A stretch of DNA of 64,000 nt from Lepidodermella squamata (lineage: Eukaryota; Gastrotricha), in assembly GCA_047495785.1 (NCBI GenBank), contig JBLDXI010000007.1:3782001-3846000 (forward strand). The letters are read 5' to 3'. Below the pieces are notes generated by a model. The model was not told the origin of the DNA. It made no database searches and saw only the letters and a program-made list of their open reading frames with translations. Shown here one piece after another: positions 60,001 through 64,000 of the stretch. A program made the position numbers and the translations under genes. How positions within the stretch are numbered: the stretch's first letter is position 1; every line of letters starts with the position of its first letter.

Positions 60001-63000
60001 ATAAAGTTTAATTTTAATTTTCAAATTTTCCAAATTGTCAATTTCATTTCATTTTGAATTTTTAAATATTATTAACATTTTGAATGCATTTTTAGGTGTG
60101 ATTTCCGTGGCTGGTACGACCGCAAAGCTATCGGCGAGTTCCGCAACATCGTCGACGTTAATTTCGCGTGCGCGATGGGCCCACCCGGGGGCGGCCGCAA
60201 CCCGATCACCCCTCGCCTCATGCGCCACTTCAACTACGTGTCATTCAACGAGCTGTCAGACGGGTCGAAATCACGCGTTTTCGGCACAATCGCCGCGTCG
60301 TGGCTGGCTCAGTCTCGCGATCTAGTCGGCTATTGCGACCAATTGGTAGCGACTACAATAGCTGTTTACAACACAATCACGTCGCAATTGTTGCCTACGC
60401 CATCGAAATCGCACTATACGTTCAATTTGCGCGATTTGTCCAAGGTTTTCCAGGGCATTTTGATGTTCCAAGCTCAGTCCTTACAATCGAAATCTGAGCT
60501 GTTGAAGCTGTGGTGGCACGAAAATTGCAGGGTTTTCCAAGATCGCTTGGTCAACGATGATGATCGGCTGTGGTTCGAAAATTTGCTGGACACCCGGTTG
60601 CAGCAAGATTTTACGACGTCTAAGGGCGATATTATCACATTGGAGCCGTTGATTTATGCGGATATTATGCGGCAAGGCGGGGCGGAGTCGAAAATCTACG
60701 AGGAGGTTTCCGATTTCGAGAAAATGAATCGCATCATCGCCGAAGCGCTTGAAGAATACAATCAGGTAACAAAAATGAATGCGCTTTTTAATTCAATTTT
60801 AATTCTATAGATTCAAAAGCAGTAGGAATGGGGACTTGAAAATCAGGAAACATGCCATGGAAATTTGCATATTTTTAATTTTTAATTTTTAATTTTTTTA
60901 ACTTTTTTAAAATTTTAAAATTTAAATTTAAATTTTAAATTGAATTAAAAAAATGTGACCAACAAAAATAATTGCGAAATTGCCTGGATTCTTCACAAAT
61001 TTTCCACATAATATGGATTTTTGAAGAGAATAATAACTAATTTCTATTTTATTCATTTTTTTAGATCAACCCTGCGCATTTGAACCTGGTCATGTTCGTC
61101 GACGCCGTGCGTCATTTGTGCCGAATCGGCCGCATCCTACGCCAGCCACTCGGCAACGCGCTGCTGCTCGGCATCGGCGGTTCGGGCCGGCAGTCGCTGA
61201 CGAAACTCGCGTCGCACATGACCGAGTACGACTGTTTCCAGATCGAACTGTCGAAAACGTACGGCATGACGGACTGGCGCAATGACCTGAAAAAAGTCAT
61301 GCTGAAAGCCGGCCTCGACAACGTCTCTACAGTTTTCCTATTCGCTGATACGCAGATTAAGGAAGAGACATTCCTCGAAGATTTGAACAACGTGTTGAAC
61401 GCGGGTGATGTGCCGAATATTTACTCGCTCGACGAGTTGGATAAAATCTACACGGCGATGAAGCCGGTCGTGCAAGAGGCCGGTCTCCAGCCGACTAAAA
61501 CCAATTTATTTTCGACGTACACGAAACGCGTTCGGTCGAATTTGCACACCGTCATAACGATGAGTCCGATTGGTGAGGTTTTCAGGGCGAGGCTGAGGCA
61601 GTTCCCGGCCTTGGTTAACTGCTGTACGATTGATTGGTTCAGCGAGTGGCCGAAGGACGCGTTGTTGGCTGTGGCGAGGGACTTTTTGTCGCAGTCGACC
61701 GAGTTGAACATCGAGGGCGATTTGAAGGAGGCTGTCGTCGAAATGTGTGAGCACATGCACACTGTCGCGTCTCATGTGAGAATTTTTCCATTTTTATGAT
61801 ATTTCTTAATTATTTAATTTTAAGTTTTGAATTTGAAATTTGAAATTTTGAAATTCAATTTTTTTAATTTTTTAATAGGTAATTTTAATCGGACCTCTAT
61901 CGATATTAAAAAATTGATTAAATTTTTTTTTTAATGATTGTTTATTTATCAAAAAATGTTCGTATAATTAAATTATTCAAATTTTAATTGAAATGAACCA
62001 AAGTTGAATTAATTCGAAAATTCAATCAATTGAAATTACTTGACATTTTTAATTTTTAGACCACCCTGAAATACAAGGCTGAAATGAATCGAAGCAGCTA
62101 CGTTACGCCCACGAGTTACCTTCAACTGCTAAAACTTGTCTCGACGCTGTTGATTGACAAGAAAATCGAGTTGGCATCAGCTCGAGACAGGACAAAAGCC
62201 GGGTTGGAAAAGCTGCTAACAACGGCGGTTGAGGTTGAAAAATTGCAGGGCGAACTCGAGACGATGCGGCCTATGCTGGAGGAAGCCGTCAAGGACGCGT
62301 CGGCTACGATGATTGAAATCGAGCGTGATACAAAGGTCGCGGAGGAGACGAAGGCGATGGTCGGCCTCGAGGAGACCCAGGCGTCGGCGAAAATGGCCGA
62401 GTGCAAGGCGATTGCGGACGACGCGCAGAAAGACCTCGATGAGGCGCTGCCGTTGCTCGACGAGGCTGTTCGCAGCTTGAAGACGCTCAACAAGAACGAC
62501 ATTGTTGAAGTCCGTGCCCTGCAAAAACCGCCCGAGGGTGTCAAGGTATAATAGAGACTTTGTTTCGACTTGACGAACTAATTTGAAATTTCATAAGTGA
62601 AAAATGTAAAAATTCTGAAATTAAGATTTTTCAACAATTTTAAAAGTATTATTGAAATTACAAAAATTTAGAAAATTTCTTGAATCTTGTAAAGCTTCAA
62701 AATGTGATCTTGAGTTTTCACAGTCGAGCAACAGAGCGAGAAACAACCATTTTTCTATTTATAGATTTTATGAGGAAAGTACGTTCGAAATTAGGAAAAA
62801 ATCGGTGTTCAAAAGGCCTAACGTACTTCACCATTACGTTAGGCGACTAAGAGTACGATCGAATGAGTCATCTACGTGGTTGTTTTGGCGCGTCGTTAAC
62901 GATATGGCATTCCCATGGATTTTTTCGGGTTTTCTTTTATTCAAACTTCGAATTTTAAAACATTGAAAAGTAGCCTTGGAATTGTAATATCTGACTAAAG

Positions 63001-63804
63001 TTTATCAAAAGCTGTACCGTAAGTGGCCGGGAAAACAGTTTTCTAAAAGCTTGGAAATCTTTGGAGTTAATATCTGTCTATCGGTAGAATGTTTTGGATG
63101 TGCGCCCAAATTGCCTATGACAGAAGTGAAAATAGCAACCAATGTGGCGGAAACCCACGCCGAAGAAGATAGCTGCATGAAGCCCATCTTCAAAATCCGA
63201 AAGAAATTCGTTTAGGAAGTCGGCTCGGCTTTTGACGGCAAGAGCGTTATGATAATTGCTGACCTTTTGTCCCATCTTTGAGTGGGGTTCGAAAAAATTT
63301 AGAACTTATGAAATTTGTTGAATTTAAAATTGAAAGTTATATCTATGCTAATTTGTAATTTCTTGTTAATTTCAGGTCGTACTCGAAGCCGTTTGCATTA
63401 TGAAGAGCGTGAAGCCGAAAAAGGTTGCCGGCGACAAGCCAGGGTCGAAAATCGACGACTACTGGGAGCCGGGTAAAGCCCTGCTGCAAGACCCTGCCAA
63501 ATTCCTGCAGTCACTCTACGACTACGACAAGGACAACATCCCCGAGTCGGCCATCATCCAAATCCAGCCGTACATTGACAACGAAAATTTCCAGCCGGCC
63601 GCCATTGCGAAAGTGTCGAAAGCGTGCACGTCGATCTGCCAGTGGGTGCGGGCCATGTACAAGTACCATTTCGTGAACAAGGGCGTCGAGCCGAAGCGAC
63701 AGGCGCTGAGGCAGGCGCAGGAGGAACTGCGCGAGAAGCAGCACGTTCTCGACGAGGCCAAATCGCGACTTCGCGCTGTTGAAGAAGGTCTAGCCACCTT
63801 ACAG
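45075..63804 (+). CDS. Axonemal dynein heavy chain, DNAH7/DNAH3/DNAH12 type (5' part, 28 exons)
   Basis: Exons: 45075-45152, 45207-45279, 45332-45420, 45475-45563, 45619-45908, 45962-46123, 46177-46432, 46682-46733, 46829-47134, 47191-47445, 47557-47847, 48091-48693, 49213-49541, 49705-49992, 50100-50641, 50962-51269, 51469-51868, 52447-52843, 54310-55025, 57131-57630, 58531-58581, 58707-58909, 59071-59348, 59645-59861, 60096-60765, 61065-61775, 62060-62545, 63376-63804. They total 3,023 codons with all phases consistent, and the gene continues beyond the window. This is an inner-arm ciliary motor subunit. N-terminal tail and linker ([21 protein letters not shown]) precede AAA1 (GPAGTGKT 1503-1510, CFDEFNR), AAA2 (GPTGSGKT 1784-1791), AAA3 (GPTGTSKT 2169-2176, where the glycine before Lys is Ser) and AAA4 (GIGGSGRQ 2517-2524). 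The stalk starts near [20 protein letters not shown] and the window ends in coil 1. Intron 16 is GC-AG. Confidence 0.96.
48968..48998. repeat. (AAATTC)n run in dynein intron 12
   Basis: About five copies of the hexamer AAATTC lie in a 519-nt AT-rich intron. Many neighbouring introns show looser versions of the same AAATTT/CAAATT composition, so this is probably local slippage. Confidence 0.7.
52235..52364 (+). mobile_element. Probable LINE 3' tail in dynein intron 17
   Basis: A GC-richer block with CGACGCTCAGTCCCGAAG is followed by AATAAAAAC and an ATT microsatellite (about 52345-52363). Ending in a trinucleotide run after an AATAAA-like motif is typical of the 3' end of several non-LTR retrotransposon clades. 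Only about 130 bp remain, without coding sequence. It differs from the 3' end of the LINE at 41220-44130. Confidence 0.35.
53317..53637 (-). CDS. Antisense open frame in dynein intron 18
   Basis: A minus-strand frame of about 106 codons ends at 53317 and begins after an acceptor-like CCTAG at 53638-53642. It is Ala/Ser-rich, with a run of five Asp ([17 protein letters not shown]) near the end, and is much GC-richer than the intron around it. There is no ATG before the Ala-rich part. It may be the last exon of a nested gene, a retrogene fragment or a transposon ORF end. It is not recognised. Confidence 0.25.
   Translation of the reverse strand, partial: VFDQKPAQPLFASPARSPLASATSHRGAASAQALSLAASSSAGLADSAALASKRQALHGTARNALNVAIHFHDDDDDEAEPPSYEGLTPLPSATYLSISYYTQVLN
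53917..54045 (+). repeat. Dispersed repeat, copy C, in dynein intron 18
   Basis: Matches copies A, B and D: GCCGATATCAATTCC, AATCGATTTTACCAATCAGC, TTTTCGATAT, and a 3' block TACCAGGTAGCTGAAAAT close to TATCAGGTAGCTAAAAAT of copy A. Its presence in an intron about 45 kb from the others shows that the family is dispersed and not a local duplication. Confidence 0.5.
56074..56157. repeat. Direct repeat, copy 1, within the MULE remnant
   Basis: About 84 bp are duplicated at 56565-56648, 491 bp away, with few differences. The shared core is CTTTCATCCGAGCTAT, then CCCGTGATAAGTGCCCAGAA and TTTGAGGTTGAA. It probably reflects an internal duplication or two overlapping element copies. Confidence 0.75.
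56565..56648. repeat. Direct repeat, copy 2
   Basis: Partner of 56074-56157. The small differences (TCTTCAT against TATTCAA, AACTGCC against AACGGCC) give a rough measure of age. It lies at the upstream end of the MULE remnant in minus-strand terms. Confidence 0.75.
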
Positions 63805-64000
63805 GTAAAAATTCGAACAATAACTAATGCCTAATTTTTATCCACATTTTTGGAAAAATCGAACTGAAAAACTTCATTGAAGATATTTTTGAGAAATTTT
63901 TTTGGGATGATGGAAAAAGGATGGAATGGAAAAAGTTTGCAAATTGGAATTTGAAATTCAAAAATCGAAAATCGATATAATGTTGAAATTTGAAAATCGA

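Noticed and set aside
62122-62544. 140-codon minus-strand Ser-rich frame over the dynein stalk exon
   Set aside because: Antisense shadow; the plus strand encodes the conserved pre-stalk coiled coil.
1-64000. CRISPR arrays, bacterial operons, tRNA and rRNA genes
   Set aside because: No regularly spaced repeats, no bacterial gene organisation and no convincing tRNA cloverleaf or rRNA segment was seen on either strand; the absence of tRNAs was judged by eye only.

Overview
This is eukaryotic, metazoan DNA. Multi-exon genes are joined by GT-AG introns, many of them only 50-65 nt, with AT-rich introns and GC-richer exons. The gene set is animal: axonemal dynein, anoctamin, GABA-B-like receptors, COP9 subunit 3 and a beta-1,4-glycosyltransferase. 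An axonemal dynein heavy chain implies motile cilia or flagella, which argues against a nematode. The phylum cannot be fixed from this window; a compact-genome invertebrate fits best. Exon joins were worked out by hand from splice sites, reading phase and remembered family sequence. All phases close, but no search was run.

Layout. 1-5440 (minus): 5' part of a two-PH-domain, polyQ and coiled-coil protein like MPRIP/outspread, running off the left edge. 5441-14317: about 8.9 kb with no convincing gene, holding GC-richer islands, microsatellites and three copies of a dispersed repeat. 14318-14961 (minus): TOM22. 16626-20952 (minus): anoctamin, 11 exons. 21947-23219 (minus): beta-1,4-galactosyltransferase-family enzyme with a residue typical of GalNAc transfer. 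24178-30835 (plus): exosome RRP40/EXOSC3, an isochorismatase-domain protein and COP9 subunit 3. The first two are only 56 nt apart, so they may form an operon. A decayed DNA-transposon ORF lies in the COP9 gene's last intron. 31470-38678: two GABA-B-like class C GPCR genes on the minus strand, with a small secreted-protein gene between them on the plus strand. 38679-45074: a transposon-rich tract with a Cys-rich ORF, a terminal-inverted-repeat element, a 395-bp MITE with 8-bp target duplication, a 5'-truncated LINE with intact reverse transcriptase, and a mini-element with TA ends. 45075-63804 (plus): the first 28 exons (3,023 codons) of a DNAH7/3/12-type axonemal dynein heavy chain, running off the right edge. 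Its introns hold a MULE remnant, a LINE 3' tail and another dispersed-repeat copy.

The genes mostly have unrelated housekeeping or signalling roles: mitochondrial import, RNA decay, ubiquitin-like regulation, glycosylation, membrane channel or scramblase, GABA-like signalling and ciliary motility. The clearest unusual signals are the altered AAA3 P-loop of the dynein, a GC-AG intron in the same gene, the receptor/secreted-protein cluster, the probable operon, and several well-bounded mobile elements and perfect palindromes. I did not find a clearly new multi-gene system.
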